Origin: Cryptomeria japonica
Taxonomy: Eukaryota; Streptophyta; Pinopsida; Cupressales; Cupressaceae
Direction: 5' to 3'
DNA: 64,000 nucleotides
Assembly: GCF_030272615.1 (NCBI RefSeq)
Contig: NC_081413.1
Coordinates: 159,398,849 to 159,462,848 of the forward strand
Positions within the stretch are counted from its first letter, which is position 1; each line of letters opens with the position of its first letter. This document shows positions 32,906-45,130 of the stretch, piece after piece. Made by a program: the position numbers and the translations under genes. Below the pieces are notes generated by a model that was not told where the DNA came from, did no database searches, and saw nothing but the letters and a program-made list of their open reading frames with translations.

Positions 32906-35235
32906 ACACGAATAACCTTAGAAAAGCTTGGGGGAGGAGATCTTTGATGAAAGGACTTAGCAAGATGTTTGTGGAATTTGTTTAGATTTTGTCTTTGATG
33001 ACAAGGGATTTTTCTGATTGGTGGGGTTCTTGGATTAGAGCCCGGATTTGATTATGATTAATACTTTAGTCCTTGGATGATGATTTTGGGTGGTGGATGA
33101 AACCACAAGCAAGGTATTGACCAAGTTGGGTAGAATTTAGACCTTGGAATGATGATTAAAAAGCCTCTCTTCCACCAAGGGTTGACTAATGGCCCTAAGA
33201 AAAGTAAAGGTGTGAGTTAAGAGTCTTGATTGACTCAAAAAGGATTAGGCAAAAGATACTGGGAGAGGATTCTTCTTCAAGCACGAGAGCCAATTGATTA
33301 GTGATGAGGTCTAAATGGAACTTCACAAGGTATGCAACCTTAATGTGAGGTTTAATTGGATTAAAGGATGATTGGATTTGGATTTTGATAATTGATTTGA
33401 TAGTGGTGGGAGATTGATTTGATGTGCTAAGTCCTTGGGAATTTTGAGGATGATTGATTGAGGAGGTGTGATAGTGATGACTTAGAAGAAACTTGATGAC
33501 TAGGTTGTTCTTGGCATGAACATGGCTCAATAGAGGATCGATTCAAATGGCAAGTTGTATGAAGGGACACGACCACCCTGATTTTGATGATAATTGGTTT
33601 TTTAAAGGATGAATCTAAACCTTGATGGAGAGCATAGACTCTTAGTTTCTCACTTGGGCTTATGAGACATGGGACGAACAAAGTTTGGACACAATTTGGA
33701 CTTTGTGGGGTAAGGACTTAGATAATTGTTTGTGTCTTGAGAAGTGTTTTTGCAAAGTGTTTGGGATTAGTGAGGTGTTTTTAGTCTACTCTTGGCAAGT
33801 ATGTATCAAAAAAACAAAGCACAATGATCAAATGCATATTATCTCAAAGACACTCATGCTCATGTACAACACTCTTAAGGCTGGCAAGGACAATAGTCAT
33901 TGGATCCCAATTGGTTTCCCAACTACGCTTACCAAGAGAAGACACTTAGATGCTTGACCCCACTAGCTCCCCTCCACATCACTCACATCTCCGGGGTAGC
34001 CAAGCATCAATTCCCATGAAAACTCCTCATGGCGAATTGTGTCTCTACTAAAGGCCATAAAAATATGGGCGGCTTCGAAAGTCCAACCTCCTGCACCAAT
34101 GACTAAAAGGTTTTTGGCCACTATGAACAAGGTGTTTAGTAAGTCTTCCTGTTAGGAACTACCCTTCATAGTTGCGCAAGCACAATTGAGGCCTATATCC
34201 CAACGAAGCACCAAGAACTTAGTAGTCACGCAAGTGTGATTGAGATCTCTAGGATCCTACTAAGTACCCAATGTGAGAGTGAACTCTCATATGTCCCCAA
34301 CCATTGACCCTTTCATAGTCAATGACCTATTTATTATAGTGATTTGGGAACCCTAGGTCCAGGTGTACTCACTTGGGTCGTTCCCCTCTTACCTTCTAAA
34401 AGAGAAAGTTGGGAGGGCAAGCCTGCTAAAGGTAAACATGCAATCAAACAAATAAAAGGTTGGAGTGTCTGGATTTCTGATTGTCTAGCTAGACGAGAGC
34501 ATACTCTCCTACCTTTACGCTTTTCTTAAAACACGTAAAATAATGATTCATTCCCTTTTAATTAACATCTAGGTGCCTAACTTAAAAAAATGCACAATGT
34601 TTGGTTGAGTCTGCTAGGCAACCTGCAAAAAACTGGATTAGTATTTTTTTCTTCTAATTTTTAAGGTCTTGGATGATCGATTTAAACTGCAAAACTAAAA
34701 AAAAAGAGATTAGTACCTACTATATTACACATACAACAGATGTGCTAAAGTGCAGTAAGCCATGCTAAAGCACCTACACAAGCACCAAAACGCCTGCGTA
34801 CGCATTGAACTAAATAGAACTAGTAAACAAAAATGACAGCCAACACAGGACAGAGAACGGTTTTATACCTGTCTATCACGTTGATCAGAAATGCTCACAC
34901 TGAAACCATAGAGTGGGAATTTTGAAAAAGTGGTCACGCTGGTTCGAGTCGCTCACGTTGAAACACTTGCGCTCACGCCAAAATGCCTGTGATCACGAAA
35001 AAGAAATAGACAGAGAGTGAAATTTTTTAATTTTAAAAGCGAACGGGAAAAAAATTTAAATATTAGGATGCGTTCGCGCCGATGCGTGTTCACTGGCACT
35101 GATGCCCCCATGCTCGCACCGAAACAAGTTTTTTATCACGCTAAACTTGAGTTGCTCACACTGATTTGCAGTCTCTCTCACTGTGTCCTAGAATCTGCAT
35201 CTCAGAACTCACAAAAATATTAGTTTCTAGGGACA
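32906..35235 (-). other. TE-3 leader with ~20-bp GC-rich array
   Basis: About 2.3 kb between PBS and gag. Read on the minus strand, 35190-34740 carries repeated GTGAGC/GCGTGAGCGC cores about 19-21 bases apart (plus-strand positions near 34893, 34932, 34951, 34971, 34991, 35110, 35153 and others). The segment 34640-34100 matches 6580-7140 of TE-2. The part 33680-32906 has short open frames (33195-33530, 33427-33681) at the place where TE-8 has its leader ORF, but I see no similarity. No other gene was seen. Confidence 0.6.
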
Positions 35236-35259
35236 TGGGTCCCACCGGGCATGCCAAAA
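35236..35259 (-). promoter_or_regulatory. TE-3 PBS region
   Basis: Immediately after the 5' LTR the minus strand reads TTTTGGCATGCCCGGTGGG followed by ACCCA. The GGTGGGACCCA part is shared with TE-2. The tRNA was not assigned. Confidence 0.6.
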
Positions 35260-36447
35260 TGAAGAGGGGAAAAGATTGATGAGGTAGGATAGTTAGCAAA
35301 ACATGCAAATCAGTCACAGAAACATATAAAATAAAAAGACATAACTTGAATCACACAAAAACAAGAATGAGATGCATATACCTCACAAAACTTATACCTT
35401 CTCCTTCAGATTGAGCTTGATGAAGTGAAGGCGCCCCTTGATGATGCTCCACTTGATGTGCTCCTTTTGCTTGCTTGATGTGGATGATAGGGATGAGATG
35501 ATCAAGTATGGATGGGAAATTATTTTGACATGATAAGGGTGCTAAGATGACTTGTGTAGGCTCAAATTAGCAGCATAAAATTACTAAACTTGGAGATGAA
35601 GAATGAAGGGATGGAGTCCTCAATTTATAGGAAGAGGAGAGGAAGAATGGATGGCTAGGATGGATTCAAGATGAAGGGCTAGGATTTCTTGTGAGCTCAC
35701 ACAAGGCCCAAGAGAGGGTGTGGAGACCAAGAGATATGCCTTAAAGGCATTTCTTATCTTCACACTCCTCAAGGTGCATTGGGAAGACTTCCCAATGTTC
35801 CTTGAGAAGAGCAAGGGATGTGACATTATTTGAAGAATGGGGAGGAGGAATTTAAAATTCTCCAAAAAGGGATGATCATGGGGATTGGAGGAATAATGAG
35901 GAATTAAAAATTCCTTGGGAGAGGAGATGCCTAGAAAAATCTTCACCTAGGAAAAGAGCATTTAAAGCTAGTGGTTGGATGGAAGGGACAAGGAGTTGAC
36001 TTTGTGGTTAATCATGATGATTAGCCACTAGCAACTCATTAGGAGGGAGATTAGAGGAAATATTAGGTGGGATAGGATTTGTAGGAGGATTTGACTAGGA
36101 GAGAGAATGAGTGGAGGGAATTAAAAATTAGAAGAATAAGGTTAAGTGAGTTTAGGGAATTTCTAGAAGAATTTATTAGGTTAATGATGCATTAGGAAGA
36201 TGATTTGTAGGAATCATGTAGGTTAACTAATTAATTGAATTTAATTAGCTAAGAGGAAGATTTGTGAGGGTTTAATTTTTAGAAGAATAAAGAAAGGGAT
36301 TGATTTATTAAATAAATCAATCACATACTATAGTGACAATATTAATTATAATAATTAATATTGAGGAGAATTTGAATTAACATAATTAATTAATTAATTA
36401 TGTGAGGAATTAAAAATAATTAAAATAATTATTTTTAAGTGTCTACA
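35260..36447 (-). repeat. TE-3 5' LTR
   Basis: This 1188-bp LTR starts TGTAGACACTTAAAAAT at 36447 (minus strand) and ends CTCTTCA at 35260. It is collinear with 13547-14795. TATAAAT on the minus strand lies at about 35623-35629. The PBS region next to 35260 marks it as the 5' LTR. GTGTG follows at 36448-36452. Confidence 0.92.
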
Positions 36448-36452
36448 GTGTG

Positions 36453-36689
36453 AGTTTAATGTTTTTCACCCTTGAATGTCACACCCCTTGGTTAAGAAAA
36501 TACACATACACTCATTGAGCCATCATTGCCAAAGATTTGGTAGATTTATTATAGAGGTTGAGCTACTCACTTAACTTGAACATTAATTTCAATTGAAGAG
36601 GATGTTAATTGTACCAGATTGAAATGATTTTGAAAAGGGGGGTGCCAAGATGAAGACACTTGGCGAGGATCCAAGAACAACCAACTACT
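36453..36689. other. Short flank between TE-3 and TE-5
   Basis: About 240 bp of AT-rich DNA with no gene seen. Joined to 12644-13541, it is the sequence that TE-3 entered. Confidence 0.5.
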
Positions 36690-37595
36690 TGTTGGAAACA
36701 AGGATCATTGAAAGGGGGGGTGAATTGGTGATCTACAAGCAATCAAATTTTTTGACTTAAAGTCAAACCACTAGAAGCATATGAAAGAAAGTAAAATGCA
36801 AGAACACAATATAATCAACCATAAAATCATAACACCAGAATTTTTACGTGGAAACCCAAATGGGAAAAACAATGGTGGGATTTGAACCCACAATATTATT
36901 CCACTATGATCAATAGAAAAACAATAATACATAAAGGGAATGCACTTGCATTCAGGCATACTACCTAGAGCTCATTGCTCAAGTACAAAGGGCTACAACC
37001 CAAAGGAAGGATCACTGCCTTACAATTAATTATAAACAGGTTACAACAAGTAGTGAACTGGTAAATAGCATCTAACTATGCCAAAAATTAGTTCCGGTTA
37101 TGTGCAAAATGATCCATTGCAACTGGTCTTCTTATCTGCTTTTTTTTGCTCTGCAATAGCCCACCGAATCAACCAAAATCAAAATGCACATGTGAAAATA
37201 CACTCAATCACTCCAAAACAGTCTACCACATCACACCACACTTAATGCATCATCCAAATCGGTTTTATATATATCCGGATCAACAAGATTAATCTCCCAA
37301 AGGTCAGCTTCCAAACACAACATGAAATGTGTAGCTGCAAGTCAGCTTCAATCTTTTCAAAAAGTTTATACCAGACCCAAAACATATTATCACATGCTTC
37401 CTATAGGTCTCACATAACTCCCAAACATGATTCCAACCACTGAAAATAACTTAAATAATTTGGACACACATTGCATCATCAAACATGTAGAATACTCTAC
37501 TTTGTTGCTCTCCCGGATATCGGATCTTCAAACAAGTGACAAAATCAATACTAGAGGGTAGATTTGCATGATAAAAGGCTTCTAATACTTAACCA
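36690..37595 (-). repeat. TE-5 3' LTR, U5-side part
   Basis: Starts TGTTGGAAACAAGG on the plus strand (the LTR 3' end on the minus strand) and holds the G-run motif AAAGGGGGGGTGAATTGG near 36711. It is interrupted at 37595 by TE-6. AACCA (37591-37595) is the left copy of the TE-6 target duplication. Its continuation is 45131-45376. Confidence 0.7.
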
Positions 37596-39192
37596 TGATA
37601 ACTCAATGATAAACCAAATGTACAAAACTGGTACTGAGAGGGGGGGGGGTGAATCAGTAAAAACAAAAATACAGTCCAAAACCGGTTTGACAACAAATAC
37701 TCCAAATTACTGGCAAGCAGTGATACTAGTTGAAACAAAGTGCAATCGGTAAGACCCATAATAACTAAAACAATCATAAACCAGTCACTCACTAAGATTT
37801 CCTCTTAGCTCAATACTATAGTACCATTACACCCTCATGCATGAACAGGTAAACTATCATTAGATCTTTACAATAGTTAGTTCAGTATGTTTTGTAGACA
37901 GGCATAAAACAGAGAACCATTATATGCTCAACAGGTAATAACAAAGCATCACACATGACACACATATTTTTCACATGGAAACTCAACTAGGAAAAACCAC
38001 GGACAGGATGAATACCCACAAGCTGATTTTTGAACTCTTTAGAAGTCTGCTCTGTTAGGAGCCTTGTCCGGTTGAAGACATTACAATAGGTTCTGCTAGG
38101 AACCGATCCTGTTAGGGATCACCCGATTAAGGGATGGCTACAATACCTGGTTAAGGGTTAAACCTGGTTAGGGTTACCTTGTTAGAGGATTTCAAGAACT
38201 CAATAGCTAAAGGATCTCCAGAGCTCTATAGCTTCCCAGAACTCATTAACTTCAAGTTACCTTGTTAAGGGATTTGAATCAAGCCGGTTAAAGCTACCCT
38301 GTTAAGGGATTTGTATCAAGCCAGTTAAGGCTACCCTATTAAGGGATTTCACAACTATTGAAGTGGTTAAAGATCAACAAGAATTACAATGATCTGGTAA
38401 CAACACTCAATGCTAATGCAGATCTGTTTTGGCTCCTCTTCACCTTCTGCACATTCACTTTGTAGGTATCTCTTCTCTCCTTTGATCTAGCAAGAATCAC
38501 CAATCACTTCCCTTGGATACACACTCACAACTTTTGCCAACAACCTTAGAAAGAAACACAACATCGACCTTATAGGAAACAAACAGGTCAGTAGCAAAAA
38601 CCCTAAACCCTAAACCCTAAACCTGTTAGGTTAAGCAATTCAAGCGGTTCAATCCTGACCGTTGAGTCATACTGCATTAAATGCAACAATCTTGAATTGA
38701 TCTCAAGACATTCTCCATTGTCCATTATCCACCGATTTCATGGCGGCTAATAACCCATCACGCATTATCATCGTTTGATAGACTTCGCATATTCCTGAGG
38801 TAGATAGGAATAGTCTTCTTCATGCAAGATCCTTCATGCGCACAGAGCTGACGTGGCAACATGACCTGTTCTCCATTATACTGCTAATTCATCACACAAA
38901 GATCACCGATTGAGTCACATAGGCTTGAGGTACTCCAACTAGAAATCCTGAAGTGGAAACTACCTACCAACCGATAGTCATACAATGCTTCCATGTGCCA
39001 GTCCCCATAACTACATGCCAGTTCACCTTGAGCAAATACACCACTTCACTTTGGCATATATACTGGTACACACATATGCCAGTTCTCTCTTCTCACATAT
39101 CAGATATGCCGGTTCACTTTATAACACATATTGACATCAATGACAACATACAATATCATTATGTCCTTATACCGGTTCACATAATGCCAACA
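37596..39192 (-). repeat. TE-6 3' LTR
   Basis: This 1597-bp LTR starts TGTTGGCATTATGTGAACCG at 39192 (minus strand) and ends TTGAGTTATCA at 37596. It contains the telomere-like run (CCCTAAA)3 at 38601-38623, a G-run motif (ACTGAGAGGGGGGGG) near 37634 and many CCGGT words. It matches 43587-45125 with indels, including in both simple runs. Confidence 0.92.
38601..38623 (+). repeat. Telomere-like CCCTAAA repeat in LTR
   Basis: Three CCCTAAA units in tandem plus two bases, preceded by AAAAA. The partner LTR has two units at 44541-44555. The unit equals the Arabidopsis-type plant telomere repeat and contains the telo-box AAACCCTAA. Confidence 0.9.
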
Positions 39193-39210
39193 ATCTCCCC
39201 CTTTGGCATT
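39193..39210 (-). promoter_or_regulatory. TE-6 polypurine tract
   Basis: The minus strand reads AATGCCAAAGGGGGAGAT directly before the LTR. It is identical to the TE-4 PPT and to that of TE-7. Confidence 0.9.
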
Positions 39211-39438
39211 GATGGCAATATACAAAGATATCTCTCTGCTTCACATCTTCTCCCCCATTTTCTGTAGATATCTTTTCCACTTCACTCCTTCTCCCCCTTT
39301 GACAACAATGCCAAAGTGGAGGCACATGCATCCCTGTTCCATTATGCTGCTCCCCCTGAGGAGTAGCATCCTTCAACACATCAATCAATCAAAAAAAATT
39401 TGACTATGCAATACCTGACTGATGTGGAACAAATACTT

Positions 39439-40989
39439 TTAGTTCACCTCCTGAAGGGGCAATACCCCCAATTCACCTCTTAAATGCACAAATGTAGTCT
39501 TTGGGAGAGGCTTGGTGAATATGTCTGCTAACTGCTCCTTACTGGAAACATGTTCCAGTGCAATCCCTTTATTTTGAACCTTTTCCCTCAAGAAATGATA
39601 CTTAAGCTCAAAATGCTTGGTTCTAGAATGTAAAAATGGATTCTTTGAGATATTGATAGCACTTGTGTTATCACAGAATATACTTACCAGTTCAGATATA
39701 GGGATTTTGAAGCCATTTAAAACATGCTTCATCCAAATTGTCTGAGTGCAGTTCATGAAAGCTGCAACATACTCTGCTTCTACTGTAGATTGAGAGATAC
39801 AACTCTGTTTTTTACTCATCCATGAGACCAGTCTACCACCGAGAAAGAATGCACCATTGGTTGTGCTTTTCCGATCATCCACATTACTTGCCCAATCAAC
39901 ATCTATGAATACTTTCAGAATGAAATCATTGTTGTATGGGTACCACAATCCATAGTCAACTGTTCCCTTCAAATACCTAAGAATCCGCTTGACTGCAATC
40001 AAGTGGGATTCTCTTGGACTTTTTTAGAACCTTGTAGTAATGCCAACTGTATGTGCAATATCCGGTCTTCTATGCACTACATAATGTAACTTACCAATCA
40101 TTGATCGGTATTCCTTCTCATCAACCAATGCAAAATCATCCTCTTTTGTCAATTTGCAACCGGTCACCATCGGTGTACCAACCGGTTTTCTATCTTCCAT
40201 GCCAAAGGTCTTCAACACCTCTTTGACATATTTGGACTGAGTGATAAAGATTCCATCTTTCATCTGCTGGATCTGCAGTCCAATGAAGAACTTAATCTCC
40301 CCTATGAGTGACATCTCAAACTCTTTCTTCATCTCATCAGCAAACTCATGACTCATCTTGTCATCTCCACCAAAGATAATGTCATCAACAAAAACCTCAC
40401 AGATCAGGATCTGATCTCCTTCAGACTTCAAGTAGATATTGCTATCTTCACTTGTTCTCTCAAATCCAATCTTCACAAGATGGGAATGTAGGTGCTCATA
40501 GCATGCCCTAGGTGCTTGCTTTAGACAATATAAGGCTTTATGTAGCCTGCACACCATATCACTATCTTCGGATAGAGAAAACCCATCTAGTTGCTCAATA
40601 TATACCTCCTCTTCAAGTACACCATATAGGAATGCAGATTTTACATCCATTTGATATACTTTGAACCTTTTAAAAGCTGCATATGCAAGAAGCATATGAA
40701 CTCCTTCCAATCTGGCTACAAGAGCAAAGGTTTCTCCATAGTCTTCTCCTTCTTCTTGAGCATATCCTTTGCACACCAATTTGGCTTTATTCCTATTCAT
40801 TGTACCATCCTCATTCAGCTTGTTTCTGAACACCCATTTGGTGCCAATGACATTTTTATGCTTTGGTCTGGGTACCAAGGACCATGTACCATTTTTCTCT
40901 ATCTGGTCAAGTTCCTCTTCCATTGCCTTGATCCAGTCTCCATCTTTATGAGCCTCTTTGAATGATTTAGGCTCAAATTCAGAGATCAT
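39439..40989 (-). pseudogene. TE-6 reverse transcriptase and RNase H
   Basis: Block 40024-40989 is RT: IKAMEEELDQIEKNGTWSLV, GTKWVFRNKLNEDG, YQMDVKSAFLYGVLEEEVY, the catalytic VFVDDIIFGGDD and KPVGTPMVTG. A TAA-type stop near 40021 separates it from RNase H at 39439-40002, which has VDWASNVDDRKSTTNGAFF, AEYVAAFMNC, CDNTSAINISKNP and ADIFTKPLPK. Only one interruption was seen. All catalytic motifs are present, apart from variation common in the family. Confidence 0.93.
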
Positions 40990-41193
40990 ACATGAGTTTT
41001 CTCTGATCTTTCTCCTTGTAAGGATTCCTGCATCCTTATCTCCTATGATCTACTTAGGATCATGATTCAACTTGACATACCGAGGAATGGTCTTGACCGG
41101 TTCTTCTTGCTTTTCCTCTTCATCCTCATCTTCATCAGTATCAGCATTTATCAGTTCAGGAACACTATTACTAGTACTTGGTTGACTGACAAT

Positions 41194-42445
41194 CTATTCC
41201 CAGAAGGTTGCAACTAGTTCATTTGCAGCTTGCTCACTACCAGTTTCCTTAGTTTTCTCAGAGGATTCATCAACTCTTACATTGATACTTTCCATAATTC
41301 TTTGAGTCCTATTGTTGTAACACTTGAAAGCTTTACTCTTGGTGGAATATCCTAGGAATATTCCCTCATCACATTTAGCTTCAAATTTGCCCTGATGTTC
41401 ACTCTTCTTGATGTAACATTTGCTACCAAATACCCTAAAGTAGCTAACGACAGGTGTCTTACCGGTCCAATACTCATAAGGAGTTTTGTCCTTACCTTGA
41501 TGAGTACCCGGTTCATAGTGTAGACTGCAGTGCTCACCGCTTCTCTCCAAAAGGTGTGAGCTACCTTTCCTTGAATCAACATGGTTCTAGTTGCTTCAAC
41601 TATAGTTTGGTTATTCCTCTCTGCTAGGCCATTCTACTGTGGAGTCCCGGGGGTAGACAGTTTCCTCTTGATACCAAATTCTTCACAATACTTGTTGAAT
41701 TCACCGGAAGTGAATTCCCCTCCTTGATCAGTTCTGAGACACTTGATCCTTTTACCGCTTTCCTTCTCCACTAATGCTCTGAAAGATTTGAATTTCACAA
41801 AAGCTTTAGACTTGTCTTTCAAGAATGTGACCCACATCATTCTTGAGCAGTCATCAGTGAGAATCATGAAGTACCTATCACCCTACACACTTCTAGTTTT
41901 CATAGGACCACACAAATCAGTATGCACAAGATCAAGCAAGTTGTCAGCAGTGAAAGATTTACCTTTAATGGTTCAGGAATACATTTTCCCAATTGACACT
42001 CTCTGCACAAGGTATTATCCGGTTTGCTTAGCACCGACAACCCTCTAACTGCTTTGATCTTACTAGCCTTCACAATGTTATCAAAATTTACATGGCAGAG
42101 TCTCCTATGCCATATCCAGCTATCATCAAGCTTAGCCATAAGACATGTTCTTATATTTGCATTCAGATGAAATAGGTTACCTTTGGTCTGCATGCCAGTG
42201 GCCACCAATTTACCATCTTTTCCTTTGATTCTGCAAACTCCATTCTTGAATTCCAGAGCGAGGCCACTGTCATTTAGCTGGGCAACACTTAGAAGGTTGT
42301 GTCTGAGACCATCAACCCAGTACACATTTTCAGCACTGCTATTTCCATTCAGAGACTCTACCTTTGACCATGCATGGTGCATCATTGCCAAAGAAAACCA
42401 CACCACCATCATACTCCTCCAAGAATAGAAACTTGCTCCAGTCAC
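41194..42445 (-). pseudogene. TE-6 integrase, broken
   Basis: The pre-integrase HHCC region (WHRRLCHVNFD ... LCRECQLGK) is at 42010-42110. The frame then slips near 41965, and the core follows with all three acidic contexts: HTDLCGP near 41930, LRTDQGGEFTSGEF near 41720 and LAERNNQ near 41610, with a stop just before the last. The C-terminal segment at 41194-41550 has VFGSKCYIKKSEHQGKFEAK and EGIFLGYSTKSKAFKCYN. Two frameshifts and one or two stops break it. Confidence 0.88.
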
Positions 42446-43517
42446 CTATCATATGGTGAGAACAACCACTGTCAATGATCCACTCATAGGAATTATCAAA
42501 CCGGGAGACAAGAGCCTTCTTGTCTGCCACATCTTCCTTTACAACAACAAACACAATGTCTTCATTCTCTTCATCTTCTAATTCCTCATCTGTGATACCT
42601 TCATCAACTGCCACAAAATAGTTTCTCTGGTTTCCTCCTTTGAATTTCCTAAACCTTTCTGGTTTGTCCTTGTTATCGCCATTAGGACAGTTTATAGCAA
42701 TATGTCCTATCTGATTACAAGAAAAGCATTTCAAAGGTAGCTTACCTTTGTATTTACCGGTTCCTTTAGGAAGCTTCCTGGCAAGGAGAGCTTCAAATGC
42801 CATCAGAGTCTCCTCATCATTCATTTCTCTGCTCTGACTATGTTCCCCACTAGTGCTAGCCTCTTTTCCTTTTCTGGATGGTATAGCAGAGGCTTTAAAT
42901 GTTGATTCAGTCTTTTGAACACTGTCATCAAAACTATTTAGCTCATAGGCTGTTAACTTGGCTATGATGGAGTCCAAAGATACCTTAGACTTGTCTATTG
43001 ATCTCAGCTCCTGGATAGCAGCAACCCTTATTGTATAGACTGGCAACAGGGATCTCAGGACCTTGCTTACCATAGTGGAATCTTCTATTTTACCACCTGC
43101 ACTCTTGATTTCTCCAAGAACTGTTTTGATTCTTATTCCATACTATTGAATGGTCTCACCTTCAACCATCCAGATATCTTCAAACTTCCCTCTCAGGCTT
43201 TCTTCCTTAGCCTGTTTCACATGTTCATTACCACCATAGATATTTTCAAGAGCATCCCATACCTCTTTGGGATTTACCTTGTCCTGAACATCAATAAACT
43301 CAATGTCAAATAGACTACTAATGAGGGCTTCCATGACTTGCCCATTTTCTTGTATCTCTCTCTTTAGGTCATCGGTGAGAGTACCAGTAGGGACAACATA
43401 GACATTCTCAACATAACTCCAGTGTTGAGCACCCATGCTTCTAATGAATATCTTCATCCTATCTTTCCATATACCAAAATTTTTCCTGTTAAACTTTGGA
43501 CCTTCCCTCTTCATCAT
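42339..43517 (-). pseudogene. TE-6 gag and protease, broken
   Basis: Gag opens with MMKREGPKFNRKNFGIWKDR at 43517 and is stopped at 43143 (ETIQ then TAG). It continues in 43073-42339. The zinc knuckle CFSCNQIGHIAINC near 42685-42726 has all four ligands (C-x2-C-x4-H-x4-C). The protease site WIIDSGCSHHM is near 42450-42482. A frameshift at about 42350 leads into pre-integrase. Gag-protease is thus in near-working order except for one stop and one slip. Confidence 0.9.
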
Positions 43518-43570
43518 TTGACTGGGATCTTTACCTCAAGCGGTTAAGCTTACAACACAGAGGACCTAGA

Positions 43571-43584
43571 GTTCTCTGATACCA
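43571..43584 (-). promoter_or_regulatory. TE-6 primer binding site
   Basis: The minus strand reads TGGTATCAGAGAAC two bases after the LTR end. The first ten bases match the Met-i tRNA PBS; GC has become AA after that. Confidence 0.88.
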
Positions 43585-43586
43585 AT

Positions 43587-45125
43587 TGATAACTCAATGA
43601 TAAACCAATAGTACCAAACCGGTACTGAGAGGGGGGGTGAATCAATACAAACAAAAATACAGTCCAAAACTAGTTTGATAGCAAATACTCCAAATGACTG
43701 GCAAGCAGTGATACTAGTTGAAATAGATTGCAACCGGTAAGGCCCAGAATAACTAAAACAATCATAAACCGGTCACTCACTAAGCTTTCCTCTTAGCTCA
43801 ATACTATAGTACCATTACACCCTCATGCATGAATAGGTAAACTATCATCAGATCTTTACAATAGTTAGTTTAGTATGTTTTGTAGACAGGCATAAAACAT
43901 AGAACTATTATATGCTCAATAGGCAATAACAAAGCATCACACATGACACACATATTTTTCACGTGGAAACCCAACTGGAAAAAACCACGGTGGGGATGAA
44001 TACCCACAAGCTACTTTTTGAACTCTTTAGAAGTCCATTCTGTTAGGAGCCTTGTCTGGTTGAAGACATTACAATAGGTTCTGCTAGGAACCGATCTTGT
44101 TAGGGATTACTCGGTTAAGGGTTAAACCTGGTTAGGGTTACCTTGTTAGAGGATTTCAAGAACTCAATAGCTAAAGGATCTTTAGAGCTCTATAGCTTCC
44201 CAGAACTCATTAACTTCGAGTTACCCTGTTAAGGGATTTGAATCAAGCCGGTTAAAGCTACCCTGTTAAGGCTACCCTGGTAAGGGATTTCACAACTGTT
44301 GAAGTGGTTAAAGATCAACAGGAATTACAATGATCTGGTAACAACACTTAATGCTAATGCAGATCCATTTTGGCTCCTCTTCACCTTCTGCACATTCACT
44401 TTGTAGGTATCTCTTCTCTCCTTTGTCTGGCAAGAATCACGTATCACTTCCCTTGGATACACACTCACAAATTTTGCCAACAACCTTAGAAAGAAACACA
44501 ACATTGACCTTATAGGAAATAGACAGGTTGGTAGAAAAATCCCTAAACCCTAAACTTGTTAGGTCAATTAATTCAAGCGGTTCAATCCTGACCGTTGAGT
44601 CATACTGCATTCAATGCAACAATCTTAAATTTATCTCAAGATATTCTCCATCATCCATTATCCACTGATTTCATGGCGGTTGATAACCCATCACACGTTA
44701 TCACCATTTGACAGACTTCGCACATTTCCGAGGTAGATAGGAATAGTCTTCTTCATGCAAGATCCTTCATGCGCACAGAGCTTACATGGAAACATGACCT
44801 ATTCTCCGTTATACTACTAACTCATCACACAAAGATCACTGATTGAGTCACACAGGCTTGAGGTACTCCAATTGGAAATCTTGAAGTGGAAACTACCTAC
44901 CAACCGGTAGTCATACAATGCTTCCATGTGCCAGTCCCCATAACTACATGCTAGTTCACCTTGAGCAAATACACCGCTTCACTTTGGCATATATACCAGT
45001 TCACACATATGTCGGTTCTCTCTTTTCACATATCACATATGCCGATTCACTTTATAACACATATTGACATCAATGACAACATACAATATCATTATGTCCT
45101 TATACTGGTTCACATAATGCCAAAA
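43587..45125 (-). repeat. TE-6 5' LTR
   Basis: This 1539-bp partner of 37596-39192 has its first bases changed (TTTTGG in place of TGTTGG on the minus strand at 45125). It has two CCCTAAA units at 44541-44555 and a shorter G-run (AGAGGGGGGG) near 43628. The PBS beside 43587 marks it as the 5' LTR. AACCA follows at 45126-45130. Confidence 0.92.
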
Positions 45126-45130
45126 AACCA

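Larger units (their letters stand above)
13547..36447 (-). mobile_element. TE-3: Tat-like Ty3/Gypsy element, complete, with nested TE-4
   Basis: A full-length minus-strand Gypsy element: 5' LTR 35260-36447, PBS region, ~2.3-kb leader, gag, protease, G-patch segment, RT, double RNase H, integrase, antisense plant-mobile-domain gene, PPT, 3' LTR 13547-14795. The five bases outside both ends are GTGTG (13542-13546 and 36448-36452), a perfect target duplication, so all DNA between entered as one element plus later insertions. Removing TE-4 leaves about 16.6 kb. The second (aRH-type) RNase H, lack of a chromodomain, long leader and extra antisense ORF point to the Tat/Ogre lineage. Stops and frameshifts make it non-functional. 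Confidence 0.92.
37596..45125 (-). mobile_element. TE-6: Ty1/Copia element nested in TE-5 LTR
   Basis: A complete minus-strand Copia element of 7530 bp with LTRs of about 1.6 and 1.5 kb, PBS, gag, protease, integrase, RT, RNase H and PPT. AACCA stands at 37591-37595 and at 45126-45130, a perfect 5-bp target duplication. It sits inside the TE-5 3' LTR and is therefore younger than TE-5. The coding region has few breaks and is among the best preserved in the window. Confidence 0.95.

Noticed and set aside
38601-38623. True telomere or chromosome end
   Set aside because: Only three units, inside an LTR with a matching pair of units in its partner LTR.
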